Shown here one piece after another: positions 54,299 through 63,444 of a stretch of 64,000 nt of DNA. Numbering within the stretch: position 1 is the stretch's first letter; each line of letters starts with the position of its first letter. Below the pieces are notes generated by a model. That model was not told the origin of the DNA, did no database searches, and worked only from the letters and a program-made list of their open reading frames with translations. Source of the DNA: Caballeronia sp. SL2Y3. GTDB taxonomy: Bacteria > Pseudomonadota > Gammaproteobacteria > Burkholderiales > Burkholderiaceae. A program made the translations under genes and the position numbers. Where the stretch lies: assembly GCF_022879575.1 (NCBI RefSeq), contig NZ_CP084261.1, positions 558,001-622,000 of the forward strand, in the 5' to 3' direction.

Positions 54299-54805
54299 AT
54301 GACGAATCGAGCGGCCCCGATACAGGAACCCTACGAACGACGCGCCTTGCTGCTGCATCTCGGCGATGTGCTGGAGACGGTGTTTTGCCTGAGCCAATGC
54401 GCCGACGAGTACGCGAGCATCGGCGACGCGGTGCGCGGCAACGACGCGCTCGCGGGCTTCGCGCTGCTCGGTTTCGTCGATGCGCGCATGACGCCGCGCG
54501 AGGTCATTCGGCGCGCATCGGGCGCGTTCTTCCTTTGGCCGAAGGCGCTGCTCGACGAATCGCTGAATCGTCCGATGCTCGCGAATACCGTCAAGCACGA
54601 TCTCTTCGAGAACAATGCGACCGGCTGGCGCGCGTATGTGGAAGAGAGGCGCGGCGAAGTGCCGTGGTTCGGCGAGGACTTGCCCGAGATCGCCGAAAGC
54701 GCGGCGCCCGCGCATGCGGCCCGCGAGGACGCGCCGAAGCGAAAGAGCGAGACGCAAAAGCCGTCTCGCTATCTCACGTGGCCGTGGCCGAACAAGTCGG
54801 CGTGA
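54299..54805 (+). CDS. Hypothetical protein, 168 aa
   Basis: I do not recognise this family. It is soluble, without a signal peptide or membrane helix; the centre (ALAGFALLGFVDARMTPREV and RRASGAFFLWPKALLDES) looks helical, and the C-terminal 35 residues are charged and end LTWPWPNKSA. AAGGA lies nine bases before the ATG. It converges on the secreted 114-aa protein with 24 bp between. Codon use is like its neighbours, so it is probably native. Confidence 0.7.
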   Translation: MTNRAAPIQEPYERRALLLHLGDVLETVFCLSQCADEYASIGDAVRGNDALAGFALLGFVDARMTPREVIRRASGAFFLWPKALLDESLNRPMLANTVKHDLFENNATGWRAYVEERRGEVPWFGEDLPEIAESAAPAHAAREDAPKRKSETQKPSRYLTWPWPNKSA

Positions 54806-54829
54806 CCGCCGCTCGCGTATTGCAAACGA

Positions 54830-55174
54830 TCAGGGCTTCTTGCCCATGCTGCCCGCGTCCGTATCGAAGCCGAGGCCGTTCGGGCGCTTCGGCGGCGGCG
54901 CTTTTCCCGCCGACGTCTTGCCCGGCTGCGTTTTCAGCACGCCGCTCGCGTTCTCGGCCGCGACGGCCGGCGGCGTGACGTTCTGTTCCCGATAGGCGGG
55001 CGTGCTGTCTTTATCGAGCCGGCTCGGTTTCGTCTGGTTGGGCTGCGTGTCCTGCTGACCGCTCGGGTGTCCCTCCGGCCTCGACGTCGGATTCTGCGCG
55101 TTCGCCGCGAATGCGAACGTCGCACCTGCCAGCATCGCCGCCAGCCGGGCGGCTGCCCCAAAAGTGGGTCTCAT
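54830..55174 (-). CDS. Small secreted hypothetical protein, 114 aa
   Basis: A signal peptide (LAAMLAGATFAFAANAQ) precedes a low-complexity, proline-, glutamine- and lysine-rich mature part (HPSGQQDTQPNQTKPSRLDK, PPKRPNGLGFDTD) without a recognisable domain. GGGAG is seven bases upstream of ATG 55174. It is probably periplasmic and disordered. It is divergent from the OmpW gene across 174 bp. Confidence 0.7.
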   Translation of the reverse strand: MRPTFGAAARLAAMLAGATFAFAANAQNPTSRPEGHPSGQQDTQPNQTKPSRLDKDSTPAYREQNVTPPAVAAENASGVLKTQPGKTSAGKAPPPKRPNGLGFDTDAGSMGKKP

Positions 55175-55348
55175 CTCGTTCTCCCAATGTTCTGTCCTTT
55201 GCTTCGTTAAAAGCAAGCAGCGGACCCGGCCGCTTTCCTTGTCGATGCGCAAGGTGTCGCGTCGCGGGATAAGCACACGCTGAATTCCGTTGTTCGCCGT
55301 CAAAGAGACGCGCGCCGCTCGCCGGGACAATCGAGCTTTCAACCGAAA

Positions 55349-56017
55349 ATGCGAAAAATGAGAACGAAAACGAGAACGAAACTTCGGGCGGTGCTGTTGG
55401 CAAGCGCGGCTGTCTTTGCGGGGACGGCATATGCGAACGATGCAGCACCGGCCAGCGATGCAGCGATGACCGGCATCCACGCCGGGGACGTGCTCGTGCG
55501 GCTGCGGGCGATCAGCATACAGCCGCAGGTGTCGGCGGGCGGAACGCTCGGCTCGCTCGGCGTCGATGTGAACAACGCGATCGTGCCGGAGCTCGACTTC
55601 ACGTACATGATCCGCGATGAGATCGGCGTCGAGCTGATTCTCGCGACATCGCGGCATCAGGTGACATCGAACATCGGCGGACTGGGCGGCGTGGGCGTGC
55701 TCCCGCCCACGATCCTGCTGCAATATCACTTCAATCATCAAGGCCATGTGCGGCCCTACGTCGGCGCGGGACTGAACTACACGTACTTCTACAACGACAA
55801 GCTGAAGGCCGGCGATACGCCCGTGTCCATCAAGCGCAGCAGCTTCGGTCCGGCGTTGCAGGCAGGCGTGGACGTGGACGTCGCGAAGAACGTGTTCGTC
55901 AACGCGGACGTGAAGAAGATCTGGATGCGCACGAGCGCGTCGGCGGGCGCGGCGGATCTGGGGTCGCTCAAGATCGATCCGTGGGTGCTCGGCGTGGGCG
56001 TCGGCATGAAGTTCTGA
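55349..56017 (+). CDS. OmpW-family outer-membrane protein
   Basis: This 222-aa eight-strand barrel protein has a signal peptide (LRAVLLASAAVFAGTAYA), then GDVLVRLRAISIQP and the family blocks PELDFTYMIRDEIGVELILATSRH, LLQYHFNHQGHVRPYVGAGLNYT and the closing strand ending MKF. OmpW forms a narrow hydrophobic channel. It stands alone; the next gene begins 185 bp later with no element recognised between. Confidence 0.92.
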   Translation: MRKMRTKTRTKLRAVLLASAAVFAGTAYANDAAPASDAAMTGIHAGDVLVRLRAISIQPQVSAGGTLGSLGVDVNNAIVPELDFTYMIRDEIGVELILATSRHQVTSNIGGLGGVGVLPPTILLQYHFNHQGHVRPYVGAGLNYTYFYNDKLKAGDTPVSIKRSSFGPALQAGVDVDVAKNVFVNADVKKIWMRTSASAGAADLGSLKIDPWVLGVGVGMKF

Positions 56018-56201
56018 CGCGGCGGCGGGGCGCGCCCGATGCGGAATTTGGCGGAAGATGCCGGTGCTTCTGGCGTGGCGCGGTGCGTGGGCGCGGTATC
56101 CTTGACAGCAGGCCCGGCGCAGACTCGCGGCCATACGCGCGAGCGACGCGGTGGCGAGCGAACTGCAACGACTAAAAACACCGCATCGGGGAACGCAGTC
56201 A

Positions 56202-56780
56202 ATGAAACCGTCACATCTCGCGGGAATCGCCTTGCTCGTCGGCTCTTGCGCCGCTCTCGCGCAGCAGCCGATGACCTTGCCCGGCCGCAGCCAGAGCGCG
56301 GGACAACAGGCCGTGGACAACGCCGCCTGCTATGCGTACGCCAATCAGACGACGAAGGTCAACATGGCGCGCGAGTCGCAGGCTGCGCCGAAGCAGAGCA
56401 CAGCCGACACGCGCACGATAAGCCCGCCGCGTGCCGTCGAACCGCCGCTGCCGCCGACGGCATCGGGCGCGCTCGCGGCATCGGCTGCGTCAACGGCTTC
56501 GGGGGCGTCGGCCGCCGTGGCGGCGTCCGGGGCATCGGCGGCTGTGGTCGCGGGCGCATCGGCGCCGCGCGGCGCGTCGGCGGCGAAGCCCGCGTCCGGC
56601 GCCGCAGGCACAGGCGTGGCAGGTGTGCCGGCGATGCCGGGCACGGCGAGCGGCGCATCGGATGCGCTCTATAGCGGCGACATGAAGATGCCGCCGCTTC
56701 CTCCGCCCGAGCCGCCGATGGTCCGCTACTGGCGCGCGTACGGCGAGTGCATGCAAAACCGCGGATACTTCGTGCGATGA
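56202..56780 (+). CDS. Secreted hypothetical protein with Ala/Ser-Gly repeats, 192 aa
   Basis: A signal peptide (LAGIALLVGSCAALA) is followed by a short region with a cysteine (NAACYAYANQTTKVN). Then comes a 65-residue low-complexity tract built on ASGASAA-type repeats, PPLPPPEPP, and a conserved-looking end VRYWRAYGECMQNRGYFVR. The two cysteines could pair. The repeat tract is a likely flexible linker. No family is recognised, but similar Cys-flanked short periplasmic proteins occur in Burkholderia relatives. Confidence 0.7.
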   Translation: MKPSHLAGIALLVGSCAALAQQPMTLPGRSQSAGQQAVDNAACYAYANQTTKVNMARESQAAPKQSTADTRTISPPRAVEPPLPPTASGALAASAASTASGASAAVAASGASAAVVAGASAPRGASAAKPASGAAGTGVAGVPAMPGTASGASDALYSGDMKMPPLPPPEPPMVRYWRAYGECMQNRGYFVR

Positions 56781-56845
56781 GCGCCTGAGCGCGCTCGAGC
56801 TTCGTCGCGAGATTGCGGCGAGGCAGGCAACGCCGGGAGCGATGC

Positions 56846-57247
56846 ATGAGCCGCCATTTCATTCACGAAGGACATTGCGCGTGCGGCGCGGTTCGGGTGC
56901 GCGTGTTCGCGGAGCCGAAAGAGGTCAATCTCTGTCACTGCATGACGTGCCGCCGCATCCACGGCGCGCCGTTCGGCGTGTACGCGATCTTCGAGCGCGA
57001 CGCGGTGGAGGTCTGCGGCGACACCATCGCGTGGGAAAGCTCCGCGACGGGGCGCCGCCATCACTGTCCGGCGTGCGGTTCGCCGGTCTATCTCGCGTTC
57101 GATGGCGTGCCGGAGATCGAAGTACCGACCGGCATCTTCGACGAGATCGGGCTGTATCCGCCCGAGTATGAGATCTGGTGCGATACCGCCGAGCCGTGGC
57201 ACGACGCTCAAGGCAGGGCGCGTTATGTGCGCAGCAGGCCTCAATAG
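56846..57247 (+). CDS. GFA-family (CENP-V/GFA domain) zinc-binding protein
   Basis: This 133-aa protein has the GFA cysteine pattern: HCACGAVR near residue 11, LCHCMTCRRIHGAPFG near 30 and HHCPACGSPVY near 75. These bind two zinc ions. GFA stands for glutathione-dependent formaldehyde-activating, though most members have no proven activity. The start ATG 56846 (GGGAGC upstream) is preferred over ATG 56842 in another frame. Its 3' end is the first unit of the tail-repeat array behind it. Confidence 0.9.
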   Translation: MSRHFIHEGHCACGAVRVRVFAEPKEVNLCHCMTCRRIHGAPFGVYAIFERDAVEVCGDTIAWESSATGRRHHCPACGSPVYLAFDGVPEIEVPTGIFDEIGLYPPEYEIWCDTAEPWHDAQGRARYVRSRPQ

Positions 57248-57850
57248 CAGCGAGGCAGTCCACGAGCGAGTTGACGCCGTCCGTTTCAGCACAAACGGCG
57301 CGGCCTCAGAAGCGGGCAATACTTCAAGATCGATGTGACGACGGCCGCCTTGAGATTCAGCGGCAACGAAGACTGCGCGGGCACGACCGTCAAGGCCGGC
57401 CGCGTTTGTGCGCAGCCGGCCTCAATAGCAGCTCGGCAGTCCACGATCGAGTTGACGCGCTGCGCCTCAGCTCAGACGGCGCGGCCTCAGTAGCGGGCAA
57501 TACTTCAAGATCGATGTGACGACGCCCGCGTCGAGCTTCAGCGGCAACCAAAATGCGCGGGCACGAACGCCAAGGCCGGCCGCGTTCCGTGCGCAGCCGC
57601 CTCAGTAGCAGCTCCGCAACGCACAATCGAATCGACGCCGTGAGCCTCAGCACAAACGGCGCGGCACGACCGGTAGGGCCGGTTGCGTTTAGTAGCGGGG
57701 CAACGCATCTCGTTCGATATGACGACGCCCGCCTTGCACAGCGCGGGCGCAACCGCGCAGACCGGCCGCGCTACGTGCGCAACCGGCCAGATCAGCGCCT
57801 CAGCACTCCACAATCGCCTTCACGACGCCCGCCTTCGGATCGAGCAACGA
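57227..57850. repeat. Degenerate tandem array (181-bp period) of flanking gene tails
   Basis: Units begin with GTGCGCAgC at 57227, 57408, 57589 and 57775, so spacing is 181, 181 and 186 bp. The first unit overlaps the end of the GFA gene and the last overlaps the end of the alcohol dehydrogenase gene. Within each unit two half-units resemble the dehydrogenase 3' end. On the minus strand the half-unit at about 57300-57390 still translates as AAVVTSILKYCPLL after VVPAQSS, against KAGVVKAIVEC after DVPAQFSS in the gene. The 550-bp gap has no other gene; frames inside it are repeat artefacts. Confidence 0.85.
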
Positions 57851-58810
57851 CGAAAACTGCGCGGGCACATCGTTGAGCGCCATGCGATGCGTGTTGAGCG
57901 CATCCGTCGGCACGTCGCCTCGGCGCATCGCGGCGAGCACCGTCTCGAAGTCCTCGGGCGTCGCATTGCGGCTCGCGAGCAGCGTCGCCTCGCGCTTGTG
58001 AAACTCGGGATCGGCGAAGGAAATGCGGTCCGGCACGATCGAAACGAGCACGTACTTGCCGCCATGCGCGATGAACTCGAAGCCGCGCTCCATCGCGCGC
58101 GAATTGCCGGTCGCATCGAACACCACGTCGAAAAACTCTCCATTCGTCAGTTGCGACAACTCCTCCTTGTCGCGCTCGCCGATCTGCACGGTGGCGTTCA
58201 CTTTGAGTTCGCGCTTGCAGAACGCGAGGCGGTCTTCGCGCGTATCCAGCGCGGTGACGTTCGCGCCGCGCAGCCGCGAGAACGTGATCGCCGCCATGCC
58301 TATCGGTCCGGTGCCGACCACCAGCACGCGCTGGCCCGGCTGCACGTCGGCGCGGCGCACGGCATGCGCGCCGATCGCGAGGAATTCGACCATCGCCGCC
58401 TGATCGAGCGTGACGCCTTCGGCCTTATGGACGAATTGCGCGGGCAAATTCAGGTATTCCGTGAACGCGCCGTCGCGATGCACGCCCAGCACCTGAATGT
58501 TCACGCAGCAGTTGGTCTTGCCCTGACGGCACGCGATGCACTTGCCGCACGACAGATACGGCATCACATAGACGGTATCGCCCGCTTTGAGGCCGCTGGC
58601 GGCGTCGGCTTCCTCGATCACGCCGGACAACTCGTGGCCCATCACGCGCGGATACGACAGATACGGCTGATTCCCGGTGAAGATGTGCAGGTCCGTGCCG
58701 CACACGCCGACGCGCTTTACGCGCAGCAGCACTTCGTTCTCGGCGCGCTGCGGCTTCGCGCGTTCTTCGGCCTTGAGGGTGCCGGGGGTTTCGCAGATGA
58801 CGGTCAGCAT
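57800..58810 (-). CDS. Zinc-dependent alcohol dehydrogenase family protein
   Basis: This 336-aa medium-chain dehydrogenase has catalytic zinc ligands in RVGVCGTDLH and GHELSGV, a structural zinc loop CGKCIACRQGKTNCC, and the cofactor motif LVVGTGPIGMAAI near residue 170. ALDTREDRLAFCKREL suggests NAD preference. Relatives act on sugar acids or polyols (for example L-galactonate or threonine-type substrates); the substrate is not certain. Its 3' end has been copied into the repeat array downstream. Confidence 0.9.
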   Translation of the reverse strand: MLTVICETPGTLKAEERAKPQRAENEVLLRVKRVGVCGTDLHIFTGNQPYLSYPRVMGHELSGVIEEADAASGLKAGDTVYVMPYLSCGKCIACRQGKTNCCVNIQVLGVHRDGAFTEYLNLPAQFVHKAEGVTLDQAAMVEFLAIGAHAVRRADVQPGQRVLVVGTGPIGMAAITFSRLRGANVTALDTREDRLAFCKRELKVNATVQIGERDKEELSQLTNGEFFDVVFDATGNSRAMERGFEFIAHGGKYVLVSIVPDRISFADPEFHKREATLLASRNATPEDFETVLAAMRRGDVPTDALNTHRMALNDVPAQFSSLLDPKAGVVKAIVEC

Positions 58811-58993
58811 CGTGTCTCTCGTTCGAATAAGGTGGGGCAGCGCATCAATCTATCGGCGCGCCGCCGTTTGGTCAAGCCAATTCCAACATCGACGAAGTGG
58901 TAAGGCCGGTGCATCGGTGGGCATTTCGCCTTATATTTTCAAGATACCGCACCGGCAACTACCGCGCGTTCTTTTGCGCACCAAGGACAGCAC

Positions 58994-59839
58994 GTGCTTT
59001 CACTTCATGACTTTGTCGAGCGGCATCCGCGGCTCTTCGTACTTTCCGGCGCGGGCATCAGCACCGAGTCCGGCATTCCCTGTTATCGCGATCGCGAAGG
59101 CCAGCGCACCGGCCGTGCGCCGATTCTCCTGAAAGACTTTCTCGACTCCGATTACGCGCGGCGGCGCTACTGGGCGCGTAGTCTGATCGGCTGGCCGGTG
59201 GTGGCGAGCGCGCGGCCCAACGCGGCGCATCACGCGGTGCGGGCGCTGGCGGCGCGCTCGCGCGTGCATCGGCTGGTGACGCAGAACGTCGATGGGCTGC
59301 ATACGCGCGCCGGAAACCCGGACGTGATCGAACTGCACGGGAACATCGGCCGCGTGCGCTGCATGGACTGCGGCGCGCGGCACGAGCGGGCCGACGTGCA
59401 ACGCCTGCTCGAAGCGGCGAATCCCGACTTCGTGGGCTACACGGCGCCCGCCGTGCCGGACGGCGACGCGCTGATCGAAGACCTGGACTTCGGCGCGTTC
59501 GACGTGCCCGGCTGCACGCGTTGCGGCGGGCTATTGAAGCCGGACGTGGTCTTCTTTGGCGAAGGCGTGCCGCGCGAGACCGTGCAGGACGCGGCGAGCG
59601 CGCTCGATGGCGCGGACGCGATGCTCGTCATCGGCTCGTCGCTGATGGTCTATTCCGGCTACCGCTTCTGCGAGTGGGCCGCGAAAAGCGGCAAGCCGAT
59701 CGCGGCGATCAACATCGGCAAGACGCGCGCCGATGCGCTGCTCGCGCTGAAGGTGGAAGAGCCGTGCTCCGAGGCGCTGGGCGAGCTGATCGCGCGGCTC
59801 GACGCGCGATCAGCAGGCAGCGAAGCGGCGCCCGCCTAG
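58994..59839 (+). CDS. NAD-dependent protein deacetylase (sirtuin)
   Basis: This 281-aa Sir2 protein has the NAD site VLSGAGISTESGIPCYRDREG, the catalytic TQNVDGLHTRAG with ELHGNIGRVRC, and two zinc CxxC pairs (CMDCGARH and CTRCGGLL). KPDVVFFGEGVP and LVIGSSLMVYSGYRF complete the fold. The start is GTG 58994. It removes acyl groups from lysines; targets are unknown. The last 90 bases of the gene are found again, degraded, 180 bp downstream. Confidence 0.93.
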   Translation: MLSLHDFVERHPRLFVLSGAGISTESGIPCYRDREGQRTGRAPILLKDFLDSDYARRRYWARSLIGWPVVASARPNAAHHAVRALAARSRVHRLVTQNVDGLHTRAGNPDVIELHGNIGRVRCMDCGARHERADVQRLLEAANPDFVGYTAPAVPDGDALIEDLDFGAFDVPGCTRCGGLLKPDVVFFGEGVPRETVQDAASALDGADAMLVIGSSLMVYSGYRFCEWAAKSGKPIAAINIGKTRADALLALKVEEPCSEALGELIARLDARSAGSEAAPA

Positions 59840-60017
59840 CGCGCCTTATTCGACAACACCCTGAGCACCTGGGGCTGCCGCCCGGCATCCGACCTCCGCT
59901 AGAACAGCGCGGGCCGCGTTGCGGTGAAGGTGTCGAACCTTCTCTGCGCGCGCGAAGGTGGAAGCGTCGTGCTCCGTCCGGGGCGCTGGCAATCAGCGAG
60001 GCCGCGCCCGCCTAGCT
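59840..60017. repeat. Decayed tandem duplication of the sirtuin/aminotransferase junction
   Basis: 59841-59940 is a damaged copy of the aminotransferase 3' end at about 60028-60165: it shares CGACAACAC, CATCCGAC-TCCGC and GCGCGGG, then lacks about 37 bases, then has CCGCGTTgCGGTGAAG. 59941-60015 is a damaged copy of the sirtuin 3' end: GAAGGTGGAAG, CGTGCTCCG, GGCGCTGG, ATCAGC, and GCGCCCGCCTAGC including the stop. So the segment [sirtuin tail + aminotransferase tail] was once duplicated head to tail. No gene remains in this gap. Confidence 0.85.
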
Positions 60018-60020
60018 TGC

Positions 60021-61286
60021 CTAGCTTCTTGCCTCGCGCGACAACACGCCGAGCGCGTCGGCGAGCCGCTCAACATCCGACATCCGCGAAAAGAGCGCGG
60101 GCGTCACACGCACCACGTCTCCCGCGTCGGGGCCGGGCCGCGTTACGGTGAAGATGCCGAAACGCTCGCGCAGCGCATCGCACGTCGTCCGGGCGCTTTG
60201 ACCGTCGAGCCGGAAAGCGGTGATGCCGACCGCCATCGACGGATCGTCGGGCGTCAGAATGCGCACGCCCGGCAGCGCGCGCGCCGGCTTCACCCACGCA
60301 TCGCGCAACGCTCGCAGACGCGCTTCCTTCGCGTGCGCGCCGATGCGCGCGTGCAACTCCAGCGCGGCCGGCACGGTGAGCCACGCGGCGAAGTTCGGCG
60401 AGCCGGTATGCACGCGCGAGCGGATGTCGTCGGCGGGCCAGGTGCGGTCGCCGAGATACGCATCGATGCTGCTCAGGTGCCCGCGGCGGATGTAGATTGC
60501 GCCGCAGCCGAGCGGCGCGCCGATCCACTTGTGCAGATTCAGCGCGGCGAATGGCACGTCGAGCGCGGGCACGTCGAAGTCGAGCGCGCCCCAGGAATGC
60601 GCGGCATCCGCGATCACGTCCGCGCCTGCTTCTTTCGCCAGCGCCGACAGTTCCGCGACCGGCATCACGAGGCCGGTGGCGAAGCAGACGTGCGAAACCA
60701 GCACGAGCCGCGTTCGCGGGTGGGTGCGCAGCCCTTCGGCGTAGGCATCGATGACCGCGCGGCCGAAATCCTCGTCCGCGCGCGGTTCGGGAATCATGAT
60801 CCGCACCGGCGTCACGCCGCGCCGCTCGCGCAGCCATTCCATCGCGTCCTTGCCGCACGGGTAGTCGAGGTCGCTGTAAAGCACCGTGTCGCCCGGCGAC
60901 AGGCCGTTATAGCCGCTAATCAGCGCGAGCAGCGCCTCCGTCGCATTGCGCGTCAGTTCGATTTCCTCGACGCCGCAGCCCATCGCCGCCGCGACGCGCT
61001 CGCGCAGGCCGTCGTGGATCGCGCCCCAGTGCGGGCGCACGAGCGTCGTCGTTTCGTAATTCAGGCGGTCGATCCAGTGATGGAATACCGATTTCACCGG
61101 CTCGGCCATCGCGCCCCAGTAGCCGTTCTCCAGATTGACGACCGCATCCGTCTGCCGGTACAGCCCGCGCACGGCGTTCCAGTACGTCTCGTCGGCGGCG
61201 ACGTCGGCGGGCGACGCAGGCGTGGGCGGCAGCGCGCGCAATGCGGCGTCGAATTCGGGCGTGCGGATATCGAGCGGATCGGTCAT
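60021..61286 (-). CDS. Class V aminotransferase (cysteine-desulfurase-like fold)
   Basis: This 421-aa PLP enzyme has the cofactor lysine in AALNLHKWIGAPLGCGAIY and upstream blocks ELTRNATEALLALISGYNG and ADAAHSWGALDFD, where the aspartate/histidine stack on PLP. The N-terminus reads MTDPLDIRTPEFDAALRALP. There is no catalytic cysteine loop of NifS type, so an isopenicillin-N-epimerase-like or amine-lyase-like activity is more likely; the substrate is unknown. ATG 61286 is preferred over a TTG two codons upstream. Confidence 0.88.
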   Translation of the reverse strand: MTDPLDIRTPEFDAALRALPPTPASPADVAADETYWNAVRGLYRQTDAVVNLENGYWGAMAEPVKSVFHHWIDRLNYETTTLVRPHWGAIHDGLRERVAAAMGCGVEEIELTRNATEALLALISGYNGLSPGDTVLYSDLDYPCGKDAMEWLRERRGVTPVRIMIPEPRADEDFGRAVIDAYAEGLRTHPRTRLVLVSHVCFATGLVMPVAELSALAKEAGADVIADAAHSWGALDFDVPALDVPFAALNLHKWIGAPLGCGAIYIRRGHLSSIDAYLGDRTWPADDIRSRVHTGSPNFAAWLTVPAALELHARIGAHAKEARLRALRDAWVKPARALPGVRILTPDDPSMAVGITAFRLDGQSARTTCDALRERFGIFTVTRPGPDAGDVVRVTPALFSRMSDVERLADALGVLSREARS

Positions 61287-61468
61287 GAGCAAAGTGGAGG
61301 CGCAAAGGCGTCATTATCGTCGACGAACAGAATATCGACGATGACGCGCGCAGCCCTTCAGACGAGCGCCCGCCGCGCCGTAATAAAGCCCGAGGGCACG
61401 ACGCGACGCAAGCCAAGAGCGTGAGCGCGATGCATACAACGATTTTCCGGACCTGAGAGAGCCCAAGC

Positions 61469-63148
61469 GTGAATTTCCGCAACATCACCATCAAAAACAA
61501 ACTCATTGCCGGCTTCGGACTGCTCGCCGTGCTGCTCGTGCTGGTCGCGGGCATGTCGCTGCGGGCGCTGTCCACGGCGACCGACGGCTTCGCGCATTAC
61601 GTGCACGGCATCAACGCGCGCGCCGACGTGGCCGCGCAGGTCCGCGCCGCCGTCGACCGCCGCGCCATCGCAGCGCGCAATCTGGTGCTGGTCACGAAGC
61701 CCGCTGATTTCGAAGTGGAAAAGGCCGACGTCGAGCGCGCGCACGCGGACGTCCAGGCGCGCCTCAAGCAGTTGCAGGACATGCTCGCCTTAGCAAGCGA
61801 CGCGAGCGACCAGGCGCGCAGCCTTGTCGGCGAGATGACGCGCGTCGAGGCGCTGTACGGGCCGGTCGCGACCGCCATCGAAGCGCTCGCGCTGGCGGGC
61901 CGTCACGACGAGGCCGTCGTGAAGCTCGACGAGGATTGCCGCCCGTTGCTCGCGCGCCTCGTGAAGGCCACGGAAGACTACGCGACCTACACGAACGTGC
62001 GCCGCGACGAAATGGTGCGCGAATTCGAGGCGAACTATCGGACGCAGCGCAACGTTTTGCTCGCGCTGTGCGTGTTCGGCGGGCTGTTCGCCGTGATCGC
62101 GGGTATCGTGGTGACGCGCTCCATTACCGCGCCGATCGCGGAAGCCGTCGGGATCGCGCAGACCGTGGCGCGCGGCGATCTGCGCAGCCGGATCGTCGCC
62201 GAGACGAAGGACGAAACCGGCGATCTGCTGCGCGCGCTTGCCGACATGAACGCACGCCTGACCGATACCGTGAGCCTCGTGCGCGAAAGCGGCGGGGCAG
62301 TCGGCAGTGCGGCAAAGGAACTCGCGATGGGCAATACCGACCTGAGCCAGCGCACCGAAGAACAGGCGGCATCCCTCCAGGAGACGGCGGCGAGCATGGA
62401 AGAGCTGACGTCCACGGTCCGCCAGAACGCGGACAACGCGCAGCAGGCGAGCTCGCTGGCATCGAATGCGTCGGAAGTCGCGCGCAAGGGCAATGATGTC
62501 GTCGGCCGCGTCGTATCGACGATGCAGGGCATCAGCGACAGCTCGGCGCGCATCGCGGAGATCACCGGGATGATCGAGGGCATCGCGTTCCAGACGAATA
62601 TCCTGGCGCTCAACGCGGCGGTCGAAGCGGCGCGCGCGGGTGAACAGGGACGCGGCTTCGCGGTGGTCGCAACGGAAGTGCGCAGCCTGGCGCAACGGTC
62701 CGCGACGGCGGCGAAGGAGATCAAGGAACTGATCGCGGAGTCGGTCGACAAGGTGCGCGACGGCTCGGCGCTCGCGGGGGAAGCCGGCTCGACGATGAGC
62801 GAAGTCACGCAGGCTGTCGCGCGCGTGACCGACATCATGGAGGAAATCGCGGCGGCGTCGGTGGAGCAGGGACGCGGCATCGAGCAGATCAATCAGGCCA
62901 TCACGCAGATGGACGAAGTGACGCAGCAGAACGCGTCGCTCGTGGAGGAAGCGGCGGCCGCGTCGCATGCGCTCGAGGAGCAGGGGCGCAAGCTGAACGA
63001 GGCGATGGCGTTTTTCAGCGTGGAGGCGGGCGGTTCCGCTGTTGCGGCGCCTGCGCCGGTCGTCGCGCGCAAGGCAACGCGGCCCGCGCCGGTGCGCAAG
63101 GAAATGGCGAGCGTGGCTGCGGATGGGAGTGGGTGGAGCACGTTCTGA
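61469..63148 (+). CDS. Methyl-accepting chemotaxis protein
   Basis: This 559-aa chemoreceptor has a first membrane helix ([20 protein letters not shown]), a periplasmic four-helix domain of about 150 residues, a second helix ([20 protein letters not shown]), HAMP ([20 protein letters not shown]) and the signalling hairpin with [33 protein letters not shown]. The C-terminus GSGWSTF resembles the tether pentapeptide for CheR/CheB. The start is GTG 61469. The ligand is unknown. Its end faces the decayed acuI tails. Confidence 0.94.
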   Translation: MNFRNITIKNKLIAGFGLLAVLLVLVAGMSLRALSTATDGFAHYVHGINARADVAAQVRAAVDRRAIAARNLVLVTKPADFEVEKADVERAHADVQARLKQLQDMLALASDASDQARSLVGEMTRVEALYGPVATAIEALALAGRHDEAVVKLDEDCRPLLARLVKATEDYATYTNVRRDEMVREFEANYRTQRNVLLALCVFGGLFAVIAGIVVTRSITAPIAEAVGIAQTVARGDLRSRIVAETKDETGDLLRALADMNARLTDTVSLVRESGGAVGSAAKELAMGNTDLSQRTEEQAASLQETAASMEELTSTVRQNADNAQQASSLASNASEVARKGNDVVGRVVSTMQGISDSSARIAEITGMIEGIAFQTNILALNAAVEAARAGEQGRGFAVVATEVRSLAQRSATAAKEIKELIAESVDKVRDGSALAGEAGSTMSEVTQAVARVTDIMEEIAAASVEQGRGIEQINQAITQMDEVTQQNASLVEEAAAASHALEEQGRKLNEAMAFFSVEAGGSAVAAPAPVVARKATRPAPVRKEMASVAADGSGWSTF

Positions 63149-63182
63149 ACGGCAATCTACGCGTGGCAGGTCGCTGTGCGGT

Positions 63183-63400
63183 GCGCTTCGCGTTCGCATC
63201 GACGATTGCGTGCCGGTCGGTTTCGCCGCGACGCAGACATCAGGCGCGTTAGGCGCGTCGGCGGGTCCGCGACGCCGTTGGCAGTCCGCGCCACGCGGCG
63301 CTCCACGTTAGTAACGACGCACACGCGCCGTTCAATTGCGAAGCTCGCTTGCGCGCATTCGGCGCGTCGGCGAGCGAGATGTTGATGGCGACGGGGCGTC
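63183..63400. repeat. Two decayed copies of the acuI-like gene 3' end
   Basis: The intact 3' end of the minus-strand gene is at 63445-63550. A first degraded copy lies at about 63183-63262 (TTCgCATCgACGATt..., TTTCgCCGCG, GGCGCgTCGGCG). A second lies at about 63330-63395, where GGCGCGTCGGCGAGCGAGAT matches the gene in 18 of 20 bases. The 296-bp gap 63149-63444 holds no gene. Divergence is strong, so borders are approximate. Confidence 0.7.
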
Positions 63401-63444
63401 GGCGGTGCTAACCGGCGAAAGTCCCGGTCAACGCCCCGCCGCCT

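Noticed and set aside
57390-57752. 120-codon minus-strand open frame in the repeat array
   Set aside because: Its protein is just the repeat read three times in one frame; no start signal or family.
57227-57850. CRISPR array or mobile repeat
   Set aside because: Units are 181 bp, degenerate, without short exact repeats and unique spacers, and they derive from the flanking gene ends.
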